Assembly: GCA_027070475.1 (NCBI GenBank)
Contig: JALXDT010000339.1
Location: 1-10,345 of the forward strand
Reading direction: 5' to 3'
Length of the DNA: 10,345 nt
Origin: Candidatus Aminicenantota bacterium
Lineage (GTDB): Bacteria; Acidobacteriota; Aminicenantia; JAMOAD01
In this document: one piece after another, positions 1 through 6,499 of the stretch
Position numbering within the stretch: the stretch's first letter is position 1
Layout of the letters: each line of letters starts with the position of its first letter
Notes under the pieces: generated by a model
What the model saw: the letters and a program-made list of their open reading frames with translations, nothing else
Database searches by the model: none
What the model was told of the DNA's origin: nothing
Translations under genes and position numbers: made by a program

Positions 1-992
1 CTTTTAATACTTTTTATTGTTATTTCCGCTCTTTTCCCTGATATTTTCCCTATTCCTAAGTAAAAGATTGAAAAGGAAATGATTATTAAAATTATTAGCT
101 TTAATCTTGTTTTAAGAGTACCGGATAAAAATGGTATGATTATGCCAAAAATTAAAAAAATAAAAAATATTTTTGCCCCCGATAAAATACCTCCTAAAAT
201 AAAAAAAGGAATAAAAGTAGCTAATTTTCTTTCGCCTTTTAAAAATGCATAAAGAGAGATTAACAAAAGGATCCCTGAAAAGAAAGCAAATGAATTTTGG
301 TCGCAAAAACTTCCGTTTTTTTGATACTTAAACCAGTCGCTGTTTCCAAATCTTGCAACATAAAAGAAAGGATTAACGAATTTTTGAATTAAAGCAATTA
401 AAACAGAAATTATATATCCTGATGAAAGATAGTAAAGATATCTGGTTTTCCTGTCTTCTTTTAGAATCTTGTAAAAAACGGGAATAGCTGAAAACAGGAG
501 TATGGTTAAAAGGGGAAATATTGCTGCAAATGAAAGTCTGAGATTATTCACAGATACAGGAGTGTCTCTGAAAAATGCTTTTAATGAAAGAAAAAGATTT
601 GACCACCTAAGGAAAACAAAGATCACAGATATAGTGATAATCCATAAAAAATATTTGTAAAAAGCTTCCCAATTCTCTTCCCCCTTTAAAAGTCTTTCCC
701 TGTTTTTCAGTAAATTGGCTATCAATATTCCAGAAAATAAGAATATTGGAGCTGAAAGATAGTTGTGAGGATAGCCAATATTAAAAAAGGACGGAAGTGC
801 TCCCGTTAATGGTAGAAGAAAAAGGAAAATTTCAATTTTTTTCTCTTTGAATAATATGGCAATTATAAAACCTGATGTTAAGAGAATAACAGGAAGAAAA
901 ATAAATTTAACTATGACATACAGGTAAGCAGAGTAGATAGTAAAAGTGATCAAAAATAGCAAAATAAAATTGCTCAGGCTTTTATTCCTCAT
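1..992 (-). CDS. O-antigen ligase/polymerase-like membrane protein (partial, C-terminus outside window)
   Basis: The frame is open from an ATG at 992-990 to the left edge, giving at least 330 residues with no stop in the window. The protein is almost wholly hydrophobic, with many predicted membrane segments separated by short Lys/Arg/Glu-rich loops. Around residues 226-243 it has a Gly-Ser-Phe...Asn-Ser-Phe-Ala stretch, and near 271-277 Ser-Gly-Ala-Lys-Ile-Phe-Phe. These resemble the start of the Wzy_C region of the O-antigen ligase/polymerase family, where a GxFxxxNxFA motif is followed by a Ser-Arg/Lys-rich helix. Such inner-membrane proteins polymerise lipid-linked glycan or transfer it to lipid A core. 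The start is firm: an in-frame TAA lies directly before the ATG. No Shine-Dalgarno is visible, and the candidate promoter would start the mRNA at the ATG. The family call rests on topology and two weak motifs, so another polytopic glycan protein is possible. Its position after UDP-xylose genes fits surface glycan assembly. Confidence 0.6.
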   Translation of the reverse strand, partial: MRNKSLSNFILLFLITFTIYSAYLYVIVKFIFLPVILLTSGFIIAILFKEKKIEIFLFLLPLTGALPSFFNIGYPHNYLSAPIFLFSGILIANLLKNRERLLKGEENWEAFYKYFLWIITISVIFVFLRWSNLFLSLKAFFRDTPVSVNNLRLSFAAIFPLLTILLFSAIPVFYKILKEDRKTRYLYYLSSGYIISVLIALIQKFVNPFFYVARFGNSDWFKYQKNGSFCDQNSFAFFSGILLLISLYAFLKGERKLATFIPFFILGGILSGAKIFFIFLIFGIIIPFLSGTLKTRLKLIILIIISFSIFYLGIGKISGKRAEITIKSIK

Positions 993-998
993 TTAGAA

Positions 999-1027
999 TA
1001 TATATTATAAGCCTCTCTTTTTGTCAA
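999..1027 (-). promoter_or_regulatory. Candidate promoter of the O-antigen ligase-like gene
   Basis: On the minus strand a perfect -35 TTGACA (1027-1022) is followed after 17 bp by TATATA (1004-999). Transcription would begin about 7 nt further on, at or next to the A of the ATG at 992, predicting a leaderless message. An overlapping TATAAT (1009-1004) lies only 12 bp from the TTGACA, too close for that pair to work together. AT-rich sequence makes chance -10 matches common, so the -35 carries most of the weight. Confidence 0.4.
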
Positions 1028-1045
1028 TTAATTTAGACAAAGAGG
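1012..1045 (-). repeat. Imperfect inverted repeat between permease and ligase-like genes
   Basis: On the minus strand CCTCTTTGTC (1045-1036) is followed after ten bases by GACAA...AGAGG (1025-1012), giving ten base pairs with a 4-nt bulge on one side. It begins 3 nt after the permease stop codon and contains the TTGACA of the candidate promoter. No T-run follows, so it is not a typical intrinsic terminator. It could be an operator over the -35 element, an mRNA 3' end stabiliser, or chance. Confidence 0.3.
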
Positions 1046-1048
1046 AGA

Positions 1049-2029
1049 TTAATTCTTTCTGTAAATAAGATAAATCATAAATGGAACTCCGAATAGTGTT
1101 GTGATAATTCCTATCGGAATTTCAGCTGGAGCCACAGTGACTCTTGATAAAGCATCTGATAAGACTATTATTATTCCTCCTAAAAGTGAAGAATAAATTA
1201 TAAGTTCTTTATGGGTTTTACCACCAAAACTTTTGGCCATATGTGGAACAATAAGCCCTACAAATGCAATGGGACCTGTAAATGATACTGTAAAAGCTAT
1301 TATTATTGATGTAAAAAAGAAAAAAATTGTTTTCAGCTGTTTTACATTCACCCCTTTTGAAACAGCTATTTCTTCGGAAAGAGAAAAAAGATCAAACTCT
1401 TTGCTGAAAAAGAGAGATAATAGTATTAAAAGCAACGAAAGAATCATAAAAAAGATTACCGAATTATAGCCTGAAGTTTCCACACTTCCGAAAATCCATT
1501 TGAAGTATTCAAAACTCTCTTCCGGTGTTGATAAAAAGTGCAGGATAAGGATAAGGGAAGAGAAAAGAAAGTTTAAGGATATTCCAGCCAAAAGTGCTGT
1601 TTTTAGCTCTATCTCTCCTCTTTTTCTTGCAATAAAATAAACAATATAAATTGTAAGAATTGAAAAGACAATGGCGAAAAGCTGAGATAGGGAGAATACA
1701 GATAAAAATATCCCTGTGATTCCCAATTTTAATGCTATAAAAATACCCGATGAGGCTCCGGAAGAAATTCCCAGTGTAAAAGGAGATACGAGGGGATTTC
1801 TAAAAAGCGTCTGAAATATTAAACCTGAAAGACTGAATATTATTCCGGCGAAAAAGCCTGTTAAAACTCTGGGAATTCTAAGATTAAAAAAGATATAATT
1901 TATTGTTTTGTCTGAATAAAGCTCTTTTAAACTTATTTTTGTTGCCCCCAAAAAGGGAGCTAAGCTTATTATAAAAACCGATAATATTAATAAAAGTAAA
2001 ATCGTTAAACTTTTATTTTTCAAGGGCAT
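1049..2029 (-). CDS. FecCD-family ABC transporter permease
   Basis: A 326-aa polytopic inner-membrane protein of the FecCD/BtuC family, the usual length for these permeases, which import iron-siderophores, haem or cobalamin with a periplasmic binding protein and an ATPase. Family signatures are clear: RIPRVLTGF at 51-59, a Ser-Gly-Leu-Ile-Phe-Gln then Arg-Asn-Pro-Leu segment at 68-80, LGISSGA at 86-92, FTGPIAFVGLIVPHMAK from about 250 to 266, and the C-terminal PAEIPIG...FGVPF block at 301-317. About eight to ten hydrophobic segments are visible. The ATG lies inside the preceding acyltransferase gene with a 17-nt overlap and only a weak GGA upstream, so translation is probably coupled. No ATPase or binding protein is in the window; they must be elsewhere, or beyond the left edge. 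The substrate cannot be read from the sequence. Confidence 0.93.
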   Translation of the reverse strand: MPLKNKSLTILLLLILSVFIISLAPFLGATKISLKELYSDKTINYIFFNLRIPRVLTGFFAGIIFSLSGLIFQTLFRNPLVSPFTLGISSGASSGIFIALKLGITGIFLSVFSLSQLFAIVFSILTIYIVYFIARKRGEIELKTALLAGISLNFLFSSLILILHFLSTPEESFEYFKWIFGSVETSGYNSVIFFMILSLLLILLSLFFSKEFDLFSLSEEIAVSKGVNVKQLKTIFFFFTSIIIAFTVSFTGPIAFVGLIVPHMAKSFGGKTHKELIIYSSLLGGIIIVLSDALSRVTVAPAEIPIGIITTLFGVPFMIYLIYRKN

Positions 2030-2621
2030 TTAAGATTTTTTCCATATTGATTTTATCCTCTGAAAAATCATCTTCACTATTTTTTACTATATAAGGCTTT
2101 CCAATTATAATCTCTATTCTTGAAAAGGGTAATGGGAGCTCAAACCTATCCCATGAATTAAAAAAATGACTTTTTGAGGATTTATAAGATAGGGGGATTA
2201 TTTTTTTACCTGTTTTAAAGGATAGTATCAAAGCTCCCTTCTGAAAATTTCTTGAAGGGCCTCTTGGACCATCAGGAGTTATTGCCACAGTATTCCCTTC
2301 TTTTAATTTTTTTAAAAGTTTAACAACAGCCTTTGCCCCCCCTCTTGATGTAGAGCCTCTTACCATGATATAACCAAATCTTTTTAAAACATTTGAAATT
2401 AATTCTCCGTCTTCTGACATGGAAACAAGAGCCACAATTTTCCTCTTGCCTAAAAATGGAATTATGGGAAGCATTTTTGAATGCCAGAAAACTAAAATAT
2501 TCCCCTTTTCTTTTAAAAGCTCAACCTCTCCTTTTATATCTTTCCTGTAAGAAAGATAGAGGAATTTTAAGATTATGAAAATCAGAAAAGGTAATAGTTT
2601 AAACTTTAAGAATTTTTTCAC
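2013..2621 (-). CDS. DUF374-type lysophospholipid acyltransferase-like protein
   Basis: A 202-aa protein with an N-terminal hydrophobic anchor (about residues 8-24), followed by the motif order of the DUF374 branch of the LPLAT acyltransferase superfamily: FWHS at 45-48 (the expected catalytic His is His47), SMSEDGELI at 67-75, RGSTSRGG at 88-95, and TPDGPRGP at 115-122. Proteins of this family are membrane-associated and thought to transfer acyl chains to lipid A-like or phospholipid acceptors; the true acceptor is not established. The start is GTG (2621-2619), which overlaps the TGA of the upstream decarboxylase as GTGA, typical of translational coupling. No other in-frame start explains the overlap as well. 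Its place between nucleotide-sugar genes and a membrane permease suggests envelope lipid or glycolipid building, an inference from context. Length is typical for the family. Confidence 0.85.
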   Translation of the reverse strand: MKKFLKFKLLPFLIFIILKFLYLSYRKDIKGEVELLKEKGNILVFWHSKMLPIIPFLGKRKIVALVSMSEDGELISNVLKRFGYIMVRGSTSRGGAKAVVKLLKKLKEGNTVAITPDGPRGPSRNFQKGALILSFKTGKKIIPLSYKSSKSHFFNSWDRFELPLPFSRIEIIIGKPYIVKNSEDDFSEDKINMEKILNALEK

Positions 2622-3559
2622 TTTTTTAAAATATTTTCAAAGTACTCTATTGTTTTTATTAAGCCCTGTTTAAGGCTAACTTTAGGTGTCCAGTTAATCG
2701 TTGCTTTAATCTTATCAATTTTAGGTTTTCTTTTTGGAGGATCATCTTCAGGAAGAGGTAGGAATTTGATTTTTGAAGAGGAACCCGTTAGTTCTATTAT
2801 AAGTTTGGCAAGATTAAGAATGGTGACCTCTTCCGGGTTTCCGATATTGAAAACCTCTCCCTCTATTCCATCCTTTAAGGATATTTTATAAATTCCCTCT
2901 GTCATATCATCAACATAGCAGAAACTTCTTGTCTGAGTTCCATTACCGAAAACAGTTATCTCTTCATTTTTAAGAGCTTTTGTTATGAAGGAAGATACAA
3001 CTCTGCCATCATTTGCTCTCATTCTGGGGCCATATGTATTAAAAATTCTTAGTATTCTTATATCTATTCCATATTCTCTGAAATATGCCATGCTCATGGC
3101 TTCTGAAAATCTCTTTGCTTCATCATAAACACTTCTTACTCCGATCGGGTTCACATAACCCCAATAGCTTTCATCCTGTGGGTGAATCTGAGGAGATCCG
3201 TAAATTTCAGAGGTAGATGCAAACACAAAACGACTCTTTTTTGCTTTTGCAAGCCCCAGAGAATTTAATGTCCCCAGCGAATCAACCTTCATCGTGTGAA
3301 TGGGATGTTTTTGATAATCAAGCGGAGATGCGGGACAAGCAAAATGTAGTATTATATCAACATCATCTTTAACATAGATATAGTTAACTACATTGTATTT
3401 TATAAATGTAAAATTTTCATTTCCGAAAAGATGGGCTATATTATCAACAGATGAGGTTATAAGATTGTCCAGTACAATAACTTTATGCCCATTTTCAAGA
3501 AATTTTTCAGCAAGATGGGAGCCTAAAAATCCAGCTCCTCCTGTTATCAATACCCTCAT
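2618..3559 (-). CDS. uxs: UDP-glucuronate decarboxylase (UDP-xylose synthase)
   Basis: A 313-aa cytosolic short-chain dehydrogenase/reductase that oxidises and decarboxylates UDP-glucuronate to UDP-xylose using bound NAD. The NAD-binding Rossmann motif TGGAGFLGSH is at 6-15. The catalytic TSE (116-118) and Tyr145-x3-Lys149 are intact. The CPASPLDYQKHPIHT stretch (75-89) and FNTYGPRMRANDGRV (173-187) are hallmarks of UXS and separate it from 4-epimerases and 4,6-dehydratases. EDDPPKRKP (271-279) carries the Arg expected in decarboxylating members such as ArnA and UXS. Length matches bacterial UXS, without the N-terminal membrane anchor of animal forms. The ATG overlaps the dehydrogenase TGA as ATGA, so the two steps glucose to glucuronate to xylose are translationally coupled. 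A UDP-apiose synthase is less likely given the motifs. Confidence 0.94.
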   Translation of the reverse strand: MRVLITGGAGFLGSHLAEKFLENGHKVIVLDNLITSSVDNIAHLFGNENFTFIKYNVVNYIYVKDDVDIILHFACPASPLDYQKHPIHTMKVDSLGTLNSLGLAKAKKSRFVFASTSEIYGSPQIHPQDESYWGYVNPIGVRSVYDEAKRFSEAMSMAYFREYGIDIRILRIFNTYGPRMRANDGRVVSSFITKALKNEEITVFGNGTQTRSFCYVDDMTEGIYKISLKDGIEGEVFNIGNPEEVTILNLAKLIIELTGSSSKIKFLPLPEDDPPKRKPKIDKIKATINWTPKVSLKQGLIKTIEYFENILKK

Positions 3560-4872
3560 GGCAACTCTATTTCCGGCTTTCCTACAGGATAATAAATAAA
3601 GCCCTTTTCTTTCAGAAGCTCAGGCTTGTAAAGATTTCTTCCGTCTATTAAGACATTGGTTAATACAAGTTCCTTTACCCTTTCAAAATCTATATCTTTA
3701 AACTCCTGCCATTCTGTAATGAGAAGAATCGCCTCTGCTCCCTTTGCAGCATCATAGGGGTCTTCAGCATAATATATATTATTGTTTTCAGGGAATTTCC
3801 TTTTAACATTATCCATAGCTTTCGGATCATAAACTCTGAGTTTTGCTCCTTCGTTTAAAAGAATCTTCATTACTTTAAGAGCTGGAGCTTCCCTTATATC
3901 ATCGGTTCCGGGTTTAAAAGCCAGTCCCCACAGTGTAAAAACCTTATCCTTAAACACCCAGTGAGCTTTTCTTAGCTTACTGATAAACCTATCTATTCTT
4001 GCTCTGTTTATCTTATCAACATTTTCAAGTAGAGAAAAATCAAGCCCATTTTCTTTCCCTATCTGGCTAAAAGCTCTCACATCTTTTGGGAAACAACTAC
4101 CTCCGTATCCGATTCCAGCTTTTAAAAAATCCTTCCCTATTCTTTTGTCAAGACCCATTCCCTCGGCAACCTTTTCAATATCAGCTCCTGTTTCTTCACA
4201 TAGGTCTGCAACCATATTAATGTATGAAATTTTCATAGCAAGAAATGAATTGGAGGCATGTTTTATTATCTCAGCAGTATTGGGGTCTGTTACAACAAAG
4301 GGTGAATCTATTCCTTTGTATAATTCTCTCAGTATATTTTCAGCTTTTTTGCTGTTAACACCTATTACAATCCTGTCAGCATGAAAGAAATCATAAAGAG
4401 CTGTTCCCTCTCTTAAAAATTCGGGGTTTGAAGCAACCTCTAATTCTACACCATGCTTATTATAGAGATTAATTGTCTTTTTTATTTGCTGAGATGTTTT
4501 TACCGGAACTGTGGATTTTTCCACAATCAGTTTATAGCCTTTTGCATTTTTGGCTATTTCCCTTGCCACTCTTTCAACATAGCTAAGATCAGCTCTACCA
4601 TCTGGTTTTGAAGGGGTACCAACACAGATGAAAATCACATCACCGTGATCTATTGCCTCTTCAATATTTGAAGTAAATGATAATCTTTTATTATCAATAT
4701 TCTTTCTTAAAGCCTCTTCAAGTCCTTCTTCGTAAATAGGAGATTTTCCTCTTTTATAGTATTCTATTTTCTCCCTATTATCATCCATTCCCATAACATC
4801 ATGTCCCAATTCCGCAAGAGAGACTGCAGTTATTATTCCCACATAGCCGACACCTATAACAGATACTTTCAT
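3556..4872 (-). CDS. ugd: UDP-glucose 6-dehydrogenase
   Basis: A 438-aa cytosolic enzyme that oxidises UDP-glucose to UDP-glucuronate with two NAD, feeding the decarboxylase encoded next. The N-terminal Rossmann motif GVGYVG spans 7-12, FICVGTPS lies at 81-88 and the substrate-binding NPEFLREGTA at 149-158. A Lys (204) sits in EIIKHASNSF, and the catalytic Cys260 is in GYGGSCFPKDV (255-265). The C-terminal domain has WGLAFKPGTDDIREAPA (315-331). Length fits the family (about 440). The start has a strong AGGAGG 4 nt upstream, lying immediately after the tRNA-Ala gene. GDP-mannose dehydrogenase and UDP-ManNAc dehydrogenase are relatives, but the FPKDV site and the adjacent UXS favour UDP-glucose. 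First protein gene of the minus-strand operon. Confidence 0.94.
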   Translation of the reverse strand: MKVSVIGVGYVGIITAVSLAELGHDVMGMDDNREKIEYYKRGKSPIYEEGLEEALRKNIDNKRLSFTSNIEEAIDHGDVIFICVGTPSKPDGRADLSYVERVAREIAKNAKGYKLIVEKSTVPVKTSQQIKKTINLYNKHGVELEVASNPEFLREGTALYDFFHADRIVIGVNSKKAENILRELYKGIDSPFVVTDPNTAEIIKHASNSFLAMKISYINMVADLCEETGADIEKVAEGMGLDKRIGKDFLKAGIGYGGSCFPKDVRAFSQIGKENGLDFSLLENVDKINRARIDRFISKLRKAHWVFKDKVFTLWGLAFKPGTDDIREAPALKVMKILLNEGAKLRVYDPKAMDNVKRKFPENNNIYYAEDPYDAAKGAEAILLITEWQEFKDIDFERVKELVLTNVLIDGRNLYKPELLKEKGFIYYPVGKPEIELP

Positions 4873-4876
4873 CTTA

Positions 4877-4882
4877 CCTCCT
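4877..4882 (-). promoter_or_regulatory. Ribosome binding site of UDP-glucose dehydrogenase, abutting the tRNA
   Basis: AGGAGG lies 4 nt upstream of the ATG and only 4 nt after the last encoded base of the tRNA. The whole gap between tRNA and start codon is 14 nt, so tRNA 3' processing of a joint transcript would remove or expose this site. Confidence 0.8.
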
Positions 4883-4886
4883 AAAA

Positions 4887-4959
4887 TGGACGGTAGGGGA
4901 TTTGAACCCCCGACCTTGGCGTTGCGAACGCCACGCTCTCCCAGCTGAGCTAACCGCCC
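4887..4959 (-). tRNA. tRNA-Ala, anticodon CGC
   Basis: A 73-nt cloverleaf folds without mismatches. The acceptor stem GGGCGGT/ACCGTCC has the G3:U70 wobble pair that identifies alanine tRNAs. The D arm is GCTC/GAGC with an 8-nt loop, and the anticodon arm TGGCG/CGCCA encloses TTCGCAA, giving anticodon CGC. The T arm has GGGGG/CCCCT with TTCAAAT, and the discriminator is A73. The 3' CCA is not encoded (TTTT follows), so it must be added after transcription. The anticodon reads GCG, apparently a rare Ala codon in this AT-rich window. It sits directly downstream of a consensus promoter and directly upstream of the UDP-glucose dehydrogenase gene. Confidence 0.96.
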
Positions 4960-4971
4960 GAAAGTAGGATA

Positions 4972-5000
4972 ATTTTATGATAAAGGCAAAAGTTTGTCAA
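4972..5000 (-). promoter_or_regulatory. Consensus sigma70-type promoter for tRNA-Ala and the UDP-xylose operon
   Basis: On the minus strand TTGACA (5000-4995), a 17-bp spacer and TAAAAT (4977-4972) form a near-perfect housekeeping promoter. The expected start is an A near 4965, leaving a leader of about 6 nt before the first tRNA base at 4959. No other promoter is visible between the tRNA and the dehydrogenase, so it probably drives the entire minus-strand operon. Confidence 0.85.
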
Positions 5001-5009
5001 ATAATCCTC

Positions 5010-5038
5010 TTCGGTAAGCTAAAGTTATTCTTACTGAA
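5010..5038. repeat. Inverted repeat in the divergent intergenic region
   Basis: TTCGGTAAG (5010-5018) and CTTACTGAA (5030-5038) pair over nine bases, with one G-T pair, around an 11-nt spacer. The repeat lies 10 bp upstream of the -35 of the tRNA promoter and about 60 bp upstream of the opposing promoter. It has no T-run on either side, so a protein-binding operator serving one or both divergent promoters is the more natural reading than a terminator. Chance cannot be excluded. Confidence 0.4.
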
Positions 5039-5100
5039 ATAGCTATGTTTTCCCGGATAAAATATTGTAGAAAGAGAGAATTCATGAAGTAGAATAATAT

Positions 5101-5128
5101 TTTTCAATGTTAATTATTATGATATAAT
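5101..5128 (+). promoter_or_regulatory. Extended -10 promoter of the phosphohexomutase/NagB-kinase operon
   Basis: TGATATAAT (5120-5128) is a perfect extended -10 element. A weak -35 (TTTTCA, 5101-5106) lies 16 bp upstream. Transcription would begin near A5135, giving a 5' leader of about 15 nt containing GAGGAG before the ATG at 5150. This placement rules out the in-frame TTG at 5129 as the start codon, because it would lie upstream of the message. Confidence 0.7.
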
Positions 5129-5140
5129 TTGAAAAATTTA

Positions 5141-5146
5141 GAGGAG
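5141..5146 (+). promoter_or_regulatory. Ribosome binding site fixing the first mutase start
   Basis: GAGGAG lies 3 nt before the ATG at 5150. The spacing is slightly short but close to that of the other strong sites in the window (4-5 nt). It supports ATG 5150 over the upstream TTG. Confidence 0.65.
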
Positions 5147-5149
5147 AAG

Positions 5150-6499
5150 ATGCAGAATATCAGGATTAGTTCATCCGGTATACGAGGCAAAGTGCCGGAA
5201 GGATTAAATATTAATATTGCCTCGGATTTTGCCTCCGCTTTTTCAACTTATTTGGGAGAGGGAAAAAGAGTGGGCGTTTCAATAGATGGAAGAAATTCAG
5301 GCTTTCTTCTGTCTGATGCAATTCTATCATCACTTTCTGCCACAGGTTCTCATGTATGTTTTTATAAGATTATGCCAACTCCAATCTTGCAATTTTTAAT
5401 CAAAGAGAGACAGATAGATGCAGGAATATCAATAACAGGAGGACATAATCCGTCGGAATGGAATGCTCTACTTCTTCTTGATGAAAATGGGTTTTATCTT
5501 AATAGTATAGAATCCAACGAAGTTTTTAATATTTATCATTCAAAGGAATTTTCGAAGAAAAGCTGGGATAAGATAGGAAAGATTAAATATATAGATGCCA
5601 AACTTGATGATTATTTAAAAAAACTCTCTTTATTTGTAGATGTTGAAAGTATTAGAAAGAAAAACTATAAAATTGTTTTCGATCTTTCAAATGGAGCTGT
5701 TGCTAAAGTAATTGAAAGAATTGGAGATTTCTTTAATATTGAGTCTATCCTTTTAAACAATGAATCTTTAGGAAGATTTGCCCATAATCCTGAACCGAAT
5801 CCAGAAAATGCATCTCAGGTATCTTCTATTCTCAGAAACTTTTCCTTTAATGCTGGCTTTGTTTTTAATAGTGATGGAAGCAGAGTTTCAATTGTGGATG
5901 AAAAGGGAGAAGCTTTTTCAGAGGAATACACTTTACCATTTGTAGCAAAAGCTTTTTTATCAAAGAAAAAAAGTCCTATTATAACCACTGTTTCAACCTC
6001 AATGATGATTGATTATATAGCCCAGCAGTTTGGTGTTTCAGTATTTAGGACAAAAGTGGGACAGTCCTCTGTCACCCATACCATGGAGGCAAAAGATTTT
6101 ATTTTAGGTGGTGAGGGCAGCGGAAGTGTATGTATAAGGGAGTTTTCCAATGGCTATGATTCTATCTTAAGTTTTCTCTTAATCCTTGAATTTATGTCAA
6201 TAGAAAATAAAACTATTTCTGAGATAAAAAAAGAAATCCCTGAATACTTTATTATAAAGTACAAAGTGCCAGTTACTCCGGGAAAAATGTATGGTATTAT
6301 TCATAAGCTTAAGGAAAGATTTAAAAAAGAAAAACTTGATCTAAGGGATGGTATTTTCATAAAAAGGAAAAAGGGCTGGTTTAATATAAGAGTATCAACC
6401 ACAGAGTTTATATTAAGAATAATAGTTGAGGCTGAAGATGAAAAAACAGCATTAAAGTTCAAGGATGAGATAGATGAGAAGATATGGAGTATTCTATGA
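5150..6499 (+). CDS. Degenerate phosphohexomutase paralogue (probable pseudoenzyme)
   Basis: A 449-aa protein homologous along its whole length to the next gene and to the COG1109 phosphoglucosamine/phosphomannomutase family, whose members move phosphate between C1 and C6 of hexoses. All four functional loops are altered. The phosphoserine loop is TGGHNP (96-101), with Gly98 in place of the catalytic Ser of TASHNP. The metal loop is NSDGSR (240-245) instead of DADADR, keeping one of three Asp. The sugar loop reads GGEGSGS (320-326). The phosphate loop is RVSTTEF (414-420) instead of RPSNTEP. Fold-defining parts such as HNPSEWNAL and the VDEKGE...EEYTL region remain, and the frame is unbroken, so this looks like a retained non-catalytic protein rather than a decaying gene. 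It may be a structural or regulatory partner of its sister, with which it overlaps by 4 nt. A start at TTG 5129 would add seven residues but lies upstream of the likely transcription start. Confidence 0.88.
   Translation: MQNIRISSSGIRGKVPEGLNINIASDFASAFSTYLGEGKRVGVSIDGRNSGFLLSDAILSSLSATGSHVCFYKIMPTPILQFLIKERQIDAGISITGGHNPSEWNALLLLDENGFYLNSIESNEVFNIYHSKEFSKKSWDKIGKIKYIDAKLDDYLKKLSLFVDVESIRKKNYKIVFDLSNGAVAKVIERIGDFFNIESILLNNESLGRFAHNPEPNPENASQVSSILRNFSFNAGFVFNSDGSRVSIVDEKGEAFSEEYTLPFVAKAFLSKKKSPIITTVSTSMMIDYIAQQFGVSVFRTKVGQSSVTHTMEAKDFILGGEGSGSVCIREFSNGYDSILSFLLILEFMSIENKTISEIKKEIPEYFIIKYKVPVTPGKMYGIIHKLKERFKKEKLDLRDGIFIKRKKGWFNIRVSTTEFILRIIVEAEDEKTALKFKDEIDEKIWSIL
6486..6489 (+). promoter_or_regulatory. 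Ribosome binding site deciding the second mutase start
   Basis: GGAG lies inside the end of the first mutase gene, 6 nt before the ATG at 6496. That ATG forms an ATGA overlap with the upstream stop. An earlier in-frame ATG at 6484 overlaps this site and has only a poorer purine stretch ahead of it. Confidence 0.65.

Noticed and set aside
112..306. Short minus-strand ORF beginning at an internal position
   Set aside because: It is in a different frame from the 330-residue membrane-protein frame that covers 1-992, and is a shadow in low-complexity AT-rich sequence.
1233..1469. Plus-strand ORFs inside the permease, acyltransferase, decarboxylase and dehydrogenase genes (also 2393-2578, 3393-3599, 4145-4384)
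   Set aside because: They are antisense to genes with strong family motifs and have no recognisable protein features of their own.
5093..5118. AATAAT/ATTATT inverted repeat near the mutase promoter
   Set aside because: Only six A/T pairs in very AT-rich DNA; expected by chance.
5129..5149. TTG at 5129 as the start of the first mutase
   Set aside because: It directly follows the TATAAT of an extended -10 promoter and would lie upstream of the transcript. The ATG at 5150 has a GAGGAG site.
6484..6495. ATG at 6484 as the start of the second mutase
   Set aside because: The ATG at 6496 has GGAG at 6 nt and an ATGA overlap with the upstream stop; the earlier ATG overlaps that site.
5150..6499. 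Calling the first mutase a pseudogene
   Set aside because: It is full length, unbroken, well expressed by its signals and retains fold-defining segments; loss is confined to active-site loops. Pseudoenzyme fits better.
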